From contig JAITTX010000279.1 of NCBI GenBank assembly GCA_031286755.1, forward strand, positions 1-45,129: DNA of 45,129 nucleotides, read 5' to 3'. The position numbers were made by a program, and so were the translations under genes. This DNA is from Paraburkholderia sp. GTDB lineage: Bacteria; Pseudomonadota; Gammaproteobacteria; Burkholderiales; Burkholderiaceae. The notes under the pieces were generated by a model that worked only from the letters and a program-made list of their open reading frames with translations, had not been told where the DNA came from and ran no database searches. Positions 24,897 to 32,900 of this stretch are shown in pieces (within the stretch, counting starts at the first letter, position 1; each line of letters begins with the position of its first letter).

Positions 24897-25741
24897 GCCG
24901 TGCGCTTCGGCTGCTGGCCGAGCGTGAGCTTCACCGTGCGGTTCACATCCTTGTACAGGAGGTAGCGGAAGCGCGACGGGCCGCCCGCATAGCAGGCTTG
25001 CGGGCAGAACGCGCGCAGCCACATGAAGTCGCCGGCTTCGACTTCCACCCAGTCCTGGTTCAGGCGGTAGACAGCCTTGCCTTCGAGCACATAGAGGCCG
25101 TGTTCCATCACGTGCGTTTCGGCGAACGGAATCGTGCCGCCCGGCTCGAACGTGACGATGTTCACGTGCATGTCGTGGCGCATGTCGCTCATGTCGACGA
25201 AGCGCGTCGTGACCCAGCGGCCTTCCGTGCCCGGCATCGGGATCGGCTCGATGTCGCGCTCGTTGGTCACGAAGGCTTCGGGCATCGGCACGCCTTCGAC
25301 GGCTTCGTAGTGCTTGCGCAGCCAGTGGAAGCTGGCGACGTTGCCGCTGCGGTTGTGCAGCGTCCAGTTCGTGCGCGGCGGGATGAATGCGTAGCCGCCC
25401 GGCACGAGCTTGTGCTCGACGCCATTGAGCTTGAGCTCGAGCTCGCCGTCGACCACGAAGATCACGCCTTCGGCGAGATCGTCGAGTTCGGGACGGTCGC
25501 TGCCGCCGCCCGGGCCCACTTCCATGATGTACTGCGAGAACGTTTCGGCGAAGCCGGTCAGCGGACGCGCGAGCACCCACAGGCGGGTGTTGTCCCAGAA
25601 CGGCAGGTAGCTCGTGACGATGTCACGAATCACGCCCTTCGGGATGACCGCATACGCTTCGGTGAACATGGCGCGATCGGTCAGCAATTCGGTTTGCGCC
25701 GGATGGCCGCCTTTCGGCGAGTAGTACGGACTGGATGACAT
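24893..25741 (-). CDS. allE: (S)-ureidoglycine aminohydrolase (bicupin, AllE/UGHY family)
   Basis: A 282-residue bicupin that matches (S)-ureidoglycine aminohydrolase, which releases ammonia from ureidoglycine in allantoin breakdown. The N-terminal part has GVIRDIVTSYLPFW and WVLARPLTGFAETFSQYI; the second cupin has HVMEHGLYVLEGKAVY and WVEVEAGDFMWLRAFCPQAC, the region carrying the Mn-binding Glu/His/His/Gln set. The start MSSSPYYSPKGG at ATG 25741 has GGAG 8 bp upstream; the GTG at 25771 is less likely. Allantoicase and allantoinase genes are not in the window, so either they lie elsewhere or the enzyme serves a related ureide. It is transcribed against the symporter operon. Confidence 0.9.
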   Translation of the reverse strand: MSSSPYYSPKGGHPAQTELLTDRAMFTEAYAVIPKGVIRDIVTSYLPFWDNTRLWVLARPLTGFAETFSQYIMEVGPGGGSDRPELDDLAEGVIFVVDGELELKLNGVEHKLVPGGYAFIPPRTNWTLHNRSGNVASFHWLRKHYEAVEGVPMPEAFVTNERDIEPIPMPGTEGRWVTTRFVDMSDMRHDMHVNIVTFEPGGTIPFAETHVMEHGLYVLEGKAVYRLNQDWVEVEAGDFMWLRAFCPQACYAGGPSRFRYLLYKDVNRTVKLTLGQQPKRTA

Positions 25742-25828
25742 GCTATGTGCTCCGTGAGGATTTGATGTCACAACTTCAAAGACGAGGCCGCGCGCGCGGA
25801 CACCGGCGCGCGAAAGCGCTCGGGATAG

Positions 25829-27046
25829 TTAGCCGCGCGTGCCGGGTACGGCGGGCGTGGCTTCGAATTGCATGCGGGGGGCGTCGCCCCAGAGCTGTCC
25901 GCGCCGCACGACGACGCGCCCGGCGGGTGCGGCTGCCACGGCGGCCGCTGCGTTCGGTGCCTTGACGACGACGAACGACGCCTCGTTGCCGACCTTCAGG
26001 CCATAGTCGCGCTTGCCGATCACGGCCGCGCCGGCTTCGGTCGCCATGTCGAGCGCCACCAGCAGTTCTTCGTCAGTATAGAACCCGGAACGATAGCCAA
26101 GCAGCATGGCGCGCTGCAGCATGTCGCCGTTGCCGTACGGCCACCAGGCGTCCTGAATGTTGTCGTTGCCGCTGAACACGCGCACGCCGGCCGCGCGCAA
26201 CGGGAGAATCGGCGGGAAGGCGCGGTCGCCGGGGGCGTTCGTCATGATCGACACGCCCGCTGCGGCCAGCGCGTCGGCAATGCGCGCCACTTCGTCGGCG
26301 CTCACATCGCCCAGTGCATAGGCGTGGCTCACCGACACCCTGCCCTCCAGGCCGACCGCGCGGGTGCGCGCGGCGATGCGATGGAGTTGCTCGATGCCTT
26401 GCGCGCCGGGTTCGTGCAGGTGGATGTCGATCTTCACGCCGCGCTTTTGCGCAATGCCGAAGACGATGTCGAGCTGGCCGTCGGCGTCGCCGTCGAGCGT
26501 GGTCGGGTCGATGCCGCCCACCACATCGGCGCCGTCTTGCGCGGCGGCGTCGAGCACCTCGGCCGTGCCCGGGCACGACACGACGCCCGCTTGCGGAAAG
26601 GCAACGAGTTCGATGTCCATGAGGCCGCGCCATTTTTCGCGGGCTTCCATCACGGCATGAAGATGGGTCAGGCCGGTCGTGGCGTCCACGTCGACATGGC
26701 TGCGCATGGCCATGGTGCCGAACGACGCCACCTGGCGCAGCAGCGCGTCGGCGCGCTGGGCAATGGGCGCCGCGCTCGCCAGCGCCGCTTTTTCGTCGGC
26801 GAGACGCTCACGCAGCGTCGCGACGGGGCGATGCGGGCGCCAGCCGTCGCCGAGGAAGCTTTTATCGAGGTGGATGTGGCCGTCGACGAAGCCCGGCAGG
26901 ACGAGGTGGCCCTGGAGGTCGACGACTTCGGCGCCGCCGGTTTCGGGGCGCGCGGTGCCGAGGCTGGCGAAGCGTCCGTCGCGTACAGCGAGATTGAGGG
27001 ACTGGCCGTCAGCGCCCACGGCGTTGACGAATACGCGATCGAACAT
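25829..27046 (-). CDS. Cytosine-deaminase-like amidohydrolase, paralogue 2
   Basis: A 405-residue CodA-like amidohydrolase closely parallel to the product of 22109-23308: DGHIHLDK (H57, H59), IDIHLHEPG, VSVSHAYALGD and FSGNDNIQDAWWPYG with the catalytic Asp kept. Shared phrases in the middle, such as ELVAFPQAGV and the VDVDATTGLTHL-type block, show recent common descent with paralogues 1 and 3. It lies 87 bp upstream of the ureidoglycine aminohydrolase gene on the same strand and probably forms an operon with it. The 237-bp upstream gap carries a palindrome and the motif TATTTGATTTT. Substrate unknown. Confidence 0.92.
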   Translation of the reverse strand: MFDRVFVNAVGADGQSLNLAVRDGRFASLGTARPETGGAEVVDLQGHLVLPGFVDGHIHLDKSFLGDGWRPHRPVATLRERLADEKAALASAAPIAQRADALLRQVASFGTMAMRSHVDVDATTGLTHLHAVMEAREKWRGLMDIELVAFPQAGVVSCPGTAEVLDAAAQDGADVVGGIDPTTLDGDADGQLDIVFGIAQKRGVKIDIHLHEPGAQGIEQLHRIAARTRAVGLEGRVSVSHAYALGDVSADEVARIADALAAAGVSIMTNAPGDRAFPPILPLRAAGVRVFSGNDNIQDAWWPYGNGDMLQRAMLLGYRSGFYTDEELLVALDMATEAGAAVIGKRDYGLKVGNEASFVVVKAPNAAAAVAAAPAGRVVVRRGQLWGDAPRMQFEATPAVPGTRG

Positions 27047-27173
27047 GACTGTGTCTCGGTGAAGCAGGACCCACTCGACGCGTTCCGATCTGCGTTGCGC
27101 TCGGTGCGCAGTGTGGCCCTATGGGGGGATGAATGCCGTCACCATATCGGAAGCCGGCATTATCGACAAATTA

Positions 27174-27206
27174 AATATTGGAATATTCATTATTTGATTT
27201 TCCGAT
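27174..27206. promoter_or_regulatory. Palindrome and LysR-region motif copy upstream of paralogue 2
   Basis: AATATT-GG-AATATT spans 27174-27187. Directly next to it, CATTATTTGATTTT (27188-27201) matches 13 of 14 bases of the sequence at 20241-20254 in the LysR-DUF3311 region. TTCCGAT at 27200-27206 has an inverted partner ATCGGAA at about 27145-27151. The stretch is AT-rich against a GC-rich surround and is the likely promoter region of the 25829-27046 gene. Confidence 0.45.
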
Positions 27207-27283
27207 GGGGCGTGCGAGGACTTGCCCGATGATTGGTCTGATGGTTCGTCCGATGATTTGTCGATAGTGCCCGTCTTTGCGGA

Positions 27284-29017
27284 TTACAGGCCGAGCGCGC
27301 GCCCGTCGCTGCGCGGGTCGTGGGCGCCCGTCATGTGGCCGCCCGCGTCGATGCGGATGGCGCCGGGGTGCCCGGCCAACTGGCTTTGGGCCGGAATGGC
27401 GCTCATCTCGTGGCCGCGCGCCGCCAGTTCGTCGAACACGCGCGTGCCCGCGTCCGCTTCGAGCTTGAGGCTGTCGCGGCTGTCCGAGAAGGTCTTGCCG
27501 AGCAGAAAGCGCGGCCGGCCGAGCGCCGTGAGCGGATCCATGTCGTAATCGATCAGGCGCGTGAGCACAGCCGCGAGCGTCTGCGGCTGCCCGTCGGCGC
27601 CCTGGGTGCCGTACAGCAGGTGCGGGCGCCCCGCCTTGAGATACATGCCGGGGTTGAGCGTATGGAACGGCCGCTTGCCGCCGCGCAGGACATTGGGGCT
27701 CTTCGGGTCGAGACTGAACGAGGCGCCGCGGTTGTGCCACAAGATGCCTGTGTCTCCAGCCACCACGCCGCTGCCCCAGTCGAAATACACGGTTTGCAGC
27801 ATGCTCACGCTGTTGCCCTCTTCATCGGTCGCGCCGATATAAACCGTGTCGCCCGTCTTGAACGTATGGGGCCACGGCATCGCGCGATCCATGCGGATAC
27901 GGCGCGCGTGAGCGTCGAACGTGGCCGACGACAACATCTGGTCGACCGGCACGTCCACGAAATCCGGATCCGCGACGTAGCGGTCGCGGTCGAGAAACGC
28001 CAGCTTCACGGCTTCGACGAGGACGTGATAGTAGTCGGCGCTATTCTCGGGAATGGCGGCGAGATCGAAGCGCTCGAGAATGCCCATGATTTCGAGCGTG
28101 GTCACGCCCTGGGTCGGCGGCCGCAAGCCCAGCAATTCGCCGCCGCGATAAGCCACGCGCAGCGGCACTTCCTCGCGGGCCGTGGTGCGGGCGAGATCGT
28201 CCAGCGTGAGCGGCGAGCCCGCCTGCTTCAGCCCGGCCGCAATCCGGGCCGCCAGGTCGCCTTCGTAGAACTCGCGGCCGCCATGCGTGGCGATACGCTC
28301 GAGGCTGCGCGCCAGTTCGCGCTGAACGAACGGTTCGCCGGCCTGCGGAATGCGTCCGTGCGGCATGAAAACCCGCGCGAAGCCCTCCCAGCTGGCCAGC
28401 TCGCCCGCGCGCAGCGTCTGCCAGAACTGCTGCGAGGGCGTCACGGGAAAGCCGTTGGCCGCGTATTCGATGGCGCGCGAGAACAGCGACGACCAGCCCT
28501 GCTTGCCGCCCCAGGTGCCCCGGCTGAGCGCGTAGGCTTTGTCCCAGACGGCGACCGAGGCCGCCGTGGTGAGCGCGGCGCCCGGCCCGCGCACCGGAAT
28601 GGCGCCCTGATAGTCCGGCACGCGCGCGGGCGCCTGGCCGATGCCCGAGAGCGTATGCACGTGGCCCGCGCGATCGCTGATCACCATGAAGGCGTCGCCG
28701 CCGAGCCCTGTGAAGTGCGGATAGGTCACGCCCAACACCGCGCCGATCGCGATGGCCGCCTCGATCGCGTTGCCGCCCGCGCGCAGCACTTCGCGTCCGG
28801 CTTCGCTCGCGAGTTCGTGCGGGCTGGTCACCATGCCGCGCGACGAGCGCGCGAGACGCGACGTTTCGGCGAACTTGCCGGGGGAGCGCGCGACGGTGTT
28901 TTCCAGGGTCGCCTCGTCATCCAGAATCGCCTGCTGTGCCATCTCGTCGATGTCCGCTTCGATGTCCGCTTCGATGTCCGCTTCGATGTCCATTTGGGCT
29001 TGCGCTACGAACGTCAT
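27284..29017 (-). CDS. Gamma-glutamyltransferase-family Ntn hydrolase, oxamate amidohydrolase (HpxW)-like
   Basis: A 577-residue GGT-fold protein. The N-terminal domain has GGNAIEAAIAIGAVLGVTYPHFTGLGGDAFM, split here as GGNAIEAAIAIG and TGLGGDAFM. The autocatalytic nucleophile region reads GDTVYIGATDEEGNSVSML (Thr about 391), not the TTH start of classical GGTs; the GDT form with a hydrophobic residue after it recalls HpxW, the oxamate amidohydrolase of Klebsiella purine use. No signal peptide is visible, unlike periplasmic GGT, which also favours a cytoplasmic amidase. ATG 29017 follows GGAGG by 4 bp; ATG 29035 is the alternative. Residues near the N-terminus contain a 4-residue DIEA repeat. 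It lies 80 bp after the DUF1097 gene on the same strand. Confidence 0.85.
   Translation of the reverse strand: MTFVAQAQMDIEADIEADIEADIDEMAQQAILDDEATLENTVARSPGKFAETSRLARSSRGMVTSPHELASEAGREVLRAGGNAIEAAIAIGAVLGVTYPHFTGLGGDAFMVISDRAGHVHTLSGIGQAPARVPDYQGAIPVRGPGAALTTAASVAVWDKAYALSRGTWGGKQGWSSLFSRAIEYAANGFPVTPSQQFWQTLRAGELASWEGFARVFMPHGRIPQAGEPFVQRELARSLERIATHGGREFYEGDLAARIAAGLKQAGSPLTLDDLARTTAREEVPLRVAYRGGELLGLRPPTQGVTTLEIMGILERFDLAAIPENSADYYHVLVEAVKLAFLDRDRYVADPDFVDVPVDQMLSSATFDAHARRIRMDRAMPWPHTFKTGDTVYIGATDEEGNSVSMLQTVYFDWGSGVVAGDTGILWHNRGASFSLDPKSPNVLRGGKRPFHTLNPGMYLKAGRPHLLYGTQGADGQPQTLAAVLTRLIDYDMDPLTALGRPRFLLGKTFSDSRDSLKLEADAGTRVFDELAARGHEMSAIPAQSQLAGHPGAIRIDAGGHMTGAHDPRSDGRALGL
28949..28991. 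repeat. In-frame 12-bp tandem repeat encoding DIEA units
   Basis: GATGTCCGCTTC occurs three times without a mismatch (28949-28984) and a fourth time in part (28985-28991). On the coding minus strand it gives DIEADIEADIEADIDE, an acidic low-complexity insert at the very N-terminus of the GGT-like protein. Exact DNA identity points to recent slippage and possible copy-number variation. Confidence 0.9.
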
Positions 29018-29097
29018 GCTGCCTCCACTATGCATTTATTGCTTGAGCCGCGGCCCACTGGTTCGAGCAGATTGCCGCGGCCATTTCTTCAACTCCC

Positions 29098-29643
29098 TCA
29101 CTCGGTCTCGACTTCCGGCTTCCAGCCCTTCCACCAGCGGTGCGTGGTGACTTCGGGTGCCGAATAGCGCTCCTTCACCCAGGCATAGGCCGGTCCGAGC
29201 GCGTTCATCGCAATCGCCGCGAAGAGCGCCATGAGCGGATTGTGCGCAACGGGACCGAAGCCGCCGAAGAGCGTGCCGAAATACGTCGCGAACCCGAAGA
29301 ACATGCCGGGGATGAAGTTGAACATGACGAACTGGCGGGCCAGCGCCATCATCAGGCCGTTCAGCGTGAAGAGAATTGCCATTTGCGCGAGCAGCAGCGT
29401 GTTGCCGCTGAATTGCGTCGCCGCGTAATCAAAGCCCAGAATGATCAGGAATGCGAAGAACGAGCCTACCGGCAAGGTGGGCCAGATGCGCTTGAGGTTT
29501 TTGGCGCTCGGCCCGCCCATCGCGAAGGTGGCGGCCCAACTGATGAAGATGGCCCACGGCGGCAAATGCAACGGCAACATGCTGATCGGTATCGTCGTGA
29601 CTGCAAGGGCTGACGCAACGACTTCCGCGGGTAGCTTCTTCAT
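29098..29643 (-). CDS. DUF1097 inner-membrane protein (YcdZ-like)
   Basis: A 181-residue membrane protein with about five hydrophobic helices. DUF1097 features include LPPWAIFISWAATFAMGG, GSFFAFLIILGFDY and FNFIPGMFFGFATYFG, with a charged soluble tail. The family includes E. coli YcdZ and has no proven role; transport or channel activity is possible. It lies 28 bp after the amidohydrolase gene at 29672-30943 and 80 bp before the GGT-like gene, forming a three-gene minus-strand operon. Confidence 0.88.
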   Translation of the reverse strand: MKKLPAEVVASALAVTTIPISMLPLHLPPWAIFISWAATFAMGGPSAKNLKRIWPTLPVGSFFAFLIILGFDYAATQFSGNTLLLAQMAILFTLNGLMMALARQFVMFNFIPGMFFGFATYFGTLFGGFGPVAHNPLMALFAAIAMNALGPAYAWVKERYSAPEVTTHRWWKGWKPEVETE

Positions 29644-29671
29644 GATCGTCTCCTTGAGTTTTGATTGAATG

Positions 29672-30943
29672 TCACTGGGCGCAGCAGCACGAATGCCGGT
29701 GGATTTCGCAATGATGGGTGGTGACCACCGTGATGCGCCCGCGCTTGACGACCCACAGCCGCGGCGGGATGTCGAGCAGCGCGTCGGCCACCTTGAAGGT
29801 GTCGAGAATCACGAGATCGGCCTGCTTGCCCACGGCGATGCCGTAGCCGTGCTCGATCCCGATGGCGCGCGCGGCGTTGCGCGTGCCCATGTCCAGAATC
29901 GCCTGCTGGTGCTCGGGCACGCCGAACTGGGCCACGTGCGCGAGCATGTTGCCGATCTGCAGCATGTCGGCCTTGCCGAACGGCGTGAAGGCGTTGCGCA
30001 CGTTGTTCGACGAATAGGCAACGTTCACGCCGGCGTTGTGCAAGGCCTTGACGGGCGTGAGGCCGCGCCGCTGGTTGCCCTGGTCCTTGCGGCCGCCCAG
30101 ATACAGGTCGGTGGCCGGCAGGGTCACGATGCTGATGCCCGCTTCGCGCATGCGCTCGATGACGGGCTTGAGCGCCTCGTCGTCGAGCGCGCCGAGGCTC
30201 GTGACGTGCCCGAGCGTCACGCGGCCCTGGTAGCCGGTCTCGATGGTCTTTTGCGCGATGTACGCAATCGCCGCGAAGCGCTGGTCGCTGGTGTCGTCGG
30301 CGAAGTCGGCGTGCATGTCGACCGGCACGTCGAAGCGCTGCGCGAGCTCGAACACCATGTCGATGTGGCGCTGCGTGTCGGCCCAGTTGAGTTCGTTGTA
30401 CGGGCAACCACCCACGACATCCGCGCCCATCTTCAGGGCGTCGATCATCAGCTCGTGCGTGCCCTGCGACTTGAGAATGCCCTCCTGCGGGAAAGCCACG
30501 ATCTGCAGGTCGAGCAGGTCTTCGTATTCGGATTTGAGTTCGAGCAGCGTCTCCACGCCGATCAAGCCCTGAATGAGATCGACGTCGGGGTGCGCGCGCA
30601 CAGCCACGGTGCCGTTCTTCACCGCCATGTCGAGCACCTGGCGCGAGCGCTCGAGCACGTCGTTGCGCTCCTGCTTGCTCTTGAGCACGCCCGTCACGCG
30701 AATCGCTTCGTCGAGCGTGCCGAAGCGAGCCGGCAGACGGCGGTGCAGCAAGGCCTTGTCGAGATGCAGGTGAGCCTCGATCAGCCCCGGAATGGCTGCG
30801 CGCCCGCCCGCGTCGATGACCTCGTCCGCCGATGCGTCGATGCCCGGTTCGAGCGCCACGATGCGTCCGTCACGAATGGCGATGTCGACCAGCGGGTCGT
30901 CGTCGCGAACGCATACGTTGTTGATCAGCAGGTCCACATGCAT
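29672..30943 (-). CDS. Cytosine-deaminase-like amidohydrolase, paralogue 3 with altered active site
   Basis: A 423-residue CodA-like protein. The first metal motif EAHLHLDK (H58, H60), VDMHADF (H211) and TLGHVTSLGA (H246) are kept, but the motif holding the catalytic Asp reads YSSNNVRNAFTPFG, placing Asn313 where paralogues 1 and 2 and E. coli CodA have Asp. The protein may have a different reaction or use another base. The C-terminus ends in an unusual His/Cys-rich tail, HHCEIHRHSCCCAQ. ATG 30943 heads the operon with DUF1097 and the GGT-like gene; the 224-bp upstream gap shows no copy of the TATYYGATTTT motif. Confidence 0.88.
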   Translation of the reverse strand: MHVDLLINNVCVRDDDPLVDIAIRDGRIVALEPGIDASADEVIDAGGRAAIPGLIEAHLHLDKALLHRRLPARFGTLDEAIRVTGVLKSKQERNDVLERSRQVLDMAVKNGTVAVRAHPDVDLIQGLIGVETLLELKSEYEDLLDLQIVAFPQEGILKSQGTHELMIDALKMGADVVGGCPYNELNWADTQRHIDMVFELAQRFDVPVDMHADFADDTSDQRFAAIAYIAQKTIETGYQGRVTLGHVTSLGALDDEALKPVIERMREAGISIVTLPATDLYLGGRKDQGNQRRGLTPVKALHNAGVNVAYSSNNVRNAFTPFGKADMLQIGNMLAHVAQFGVPEHQQAILDMGTRNAARAIGIEHGYGIAVGKQADLVILDTFKVADALLDIPPRLWVVKRGRITVVTTHHCEIHRHSCCCAQ

Positions 30944-31167
30944 GGTCGGGTCTCCTTACGTAATGGGTCGGCTGGGACAATGCGCTAGCGCGTCCCGGCG
31001 CCGCGCGCATGCGCTGCGGACCTGCCCGGTGGCGGCCCGCGGCGCTTGCGCGGTAGTAAAGACAGATTAGGTGCGCGGCGCGGCGCCTGACATCGGGATC
31101 GGCTGGTTTTCGCCCAGGGATTTTCCGAGACGCACCGCACAAAGACGAGGTCCTGGATGGATGGCGC

Positions 31168-31812
31168 TCAGGTGTCCGTGCCGGCGACGATCAGCCCGTG
31201 CTGGATCGCGTAGTGGACGAGCCCGGCAGTCGACGGGATATCCATCTTGTCGAGAATATTGGCCTTGTGCGTGCTGACCGTTTTGCTCGACAGCGAGAGG
31301 CTGTGCGCGATTTCGTTGATGCTGCTGCCCTCGACGAGCATCTGGAAGATCTGGAACTCGCGTGGCGTGAGTAACGTATGAGGAAACGAGCTGGCGGGCT
31401 GGTGCAACTGCTTGACCAGCTTCTCGGCCACGAGCGACGAAACGATCGTGCCGCCGCGAGCGACCTTGCGTATCGCGCCGATCAACTGATCGGATTCGGC
31501 GTTCTTGGTGAGGTACCCCGCCGCGCCCGCGCGAATCGCCTGGACCGCGTATTGCGACTCGCGGTACATGCTCAGCACCAGCACCGGCAGCGACGGGTGG
31601 CTTGCCTTGATCTGCTGGATCAGCGCAATGCCGCTCTTGCCCGGCATCGACATGTCGAGCAGCAGCACGTCGACGGCTGTGCCGCGCAATTGCTCGACAA
31701 CGTCGGCGCCGTCGACGGCTTCCGCCGCCACCTGCATGTCGGGCACCGTGGAAAGGATTCTTTTCAGGCCATCGCGAATGATCGCGTGGTCGTCGGCAAT
31801 CATGACGCGCAT
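31168..31812 (-). CDS. NarL/FixJ-type response regulator
   Basis: A 214-residue response regulator. The receiver domain has DD at 7-8, the phosphoacceptor D53 in LLLDMSMPGKSG, and Lys in AAGYLTKNAES; the LuxR-type HTH covers about 148-205 (LTPREFQIFQMLVEG, then INEIAHSLSLSSKTVSTHKA). ATG 31812 is the family-like start and overlaps the end of the kinase gene by 13 bp, so kinase and regulator are coupled and almost certainly cognate. Target genes are not evident; the nearest units are the amidohydrolase operon downstream on the same strand and hipBA. Confidence 0.95.
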   Translation of the reverse strand: MRVMIADDHAIIRDGLKRILSTVPDMQVAAEAVDGADVVEQLRGTAVDVLLLDMSMPGKSGIALIQQIKASHPSLPVLVLSMYRESQYAVQAIRAGAAGYLTKNAESDQLIGAIRKVARGGTIVSSLVAEKLVKQLHQPASSFPHTLLTPREFQIFQMLVEGSSINEIAHSLSLSSKTVSTHKANILDKMDIPSTAGLVHYAIQHGLIVAGTDT

Positions 31813-32900
31813 GGCGGGCTCGCTTCGTTGGCGGCGGTGTTGGCAACTGCGTGGCGCAGCGGGATGCGGACGCTCACGCGCGTCCCATGGCCCGGCCGGC
31901 TGGTGACGCTTAGCTGTCCGCCGAGCATCAGTGCGCGCTCGCGCATGCCGAGCAGGCCGAGCCTGGGCCCGCTCGCGGCGCGCGAAGTGTCCATGCCGCA
32001 GCCGTCGTCGGCAATCGCCAGATGGCAGTGATCGTCGAGCGCGTCGAGCTCGACCACCACGCGCGAGGCATGCCCGTGGCGGCTCGCATTGGTGAGCGAC
32101 TCCTGCACGATGCGGAAGATGGCCGTGCTGCGCTCGGCATCGAGCTCGCCCAGCAGCGCGTCCGGCATGTTCAGCCGCAGTTCGCACGGCAGCGCGTTGC
32201 GCTGCGTGAACGACTCCGTCAGCCATTCGAGCGCGGCGTGCAGGCCCAGCTCGTCCAGCACCGGCGGACGCAGATCGGACGCAATGCGGTGCACGGCATC
32301 CATCGTGGTATCCACCAGGCCTTTGAGCATCCCGATGTGGTCGATCTGCCCGAACGTCAGCGCGCGGGCCTGCGTCTCCAGATAGTTCAGGCCGAGTCGC
32401 AGCCCGCTCAGCAACTGGCCAAGCTCGTCGTGCAACTCGCGCGAAATGCGCGAGCGCTCGCTCTCGCGCACGGACTGAAGCCACGCGGAAAGCTGCCGCA
32501 ACTGGGAGCGCGAATCGCGCAGCTCGGTTTCCGTGCGCTTGAGGTCGGTGATGTCGCGCGAGATGCCCACTGTGCCGACGATGCTCCCATCCGCGTCGCG
32601 CACCGGCATCTTGACGGTGTCGAACCAGAGCAGCTTGCCGTGGGGGCCGGGGCGCCTTTCCTCATAACGGCGGCGCTGGCCGCCTTCGAGCACGGCGCGA
32701 TCGGTGTCCAGATACACCTGCCCCAGTTCCGGCGACCAGACCTTGTCCGGCGTGCTGCCGATGATGTCTTTCTCGGGGCGTCCGCATGCTTCAATAAATG
32801 CTTCATTGACAAGGACATAGCGCGACTCGGTGTCCTTCAGCCATGCCTGGTCCGGAATATTGTTCAGAATGGCCCGATGCAGTTCGCCATAGTTCTCCAC
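31800..32900 (-). CDS. Soluble PAS-domain sensor histidine kinase (HisKA_3 type)
   Basis: A 366-residue kinase with no membrane segment. A PAS/PAC domain fills about 8-125 (NNIPDQAWLKDTESRYVLVN to VGISRDITDLKR). The dimerisation motif SRISRELHDELGQLLSGLRL has the phosphorylated H157, and the ATPase domain shows RIVQESLTNASRHGHA, DDGCGMD and GLLGMRERALMLGG. This is the NarX/UhpB/DegS-like class that pairs with LuxR-type regulators, here encoded next door with an overlap. The PAS input is likely cytoplasmic, such as redox or a metabolite; no Cys or heme ligand is obvious. Confidence 0.95.
   Translation of the reverse strand: MENYGELHRAILNNIPDQAWLKDTESRYVLVNEAFIEACGRPEKDIIGSTPDKVWSPELGQVYLDTDRAVLEGGQRRRYEERRPGPHGKLLWFDTVKMPVRDADGSIVGTVGISRDITDLKRTETELRDSRSQLRQLSAWLQSVRESERSRISRELHDELGQLLSGLRLGLNYLETQARALTFGQIDHIGMLKGLVDTTMDAVHRIASDLRPPVLDELGLHAALEWLTESFTQRNALPCELRLNMPDALLGELDAERSTAIFRIVQESLTNASRHGHASRVVVELDALDDHCHLAIADDGCGMDTSRAASGPRLGLLGMRERALMLGGQLSVTSRPGHGTRVSVRIPLRHAVANTAANEASPPCAS

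Noticed and set aside
27284..29017. Classical periplasmic gamma-glutamyltransferase
   Set aside because: There is no signal peptide and the nucleophile motif is GDT rather than TTH.
27320..29167. A 615-codon plus-strand frame opposite the GGT-like gene
   Set aside because: Antisense shadow; the minus strand encodes a full GGT-fold protein with catalytic motif.
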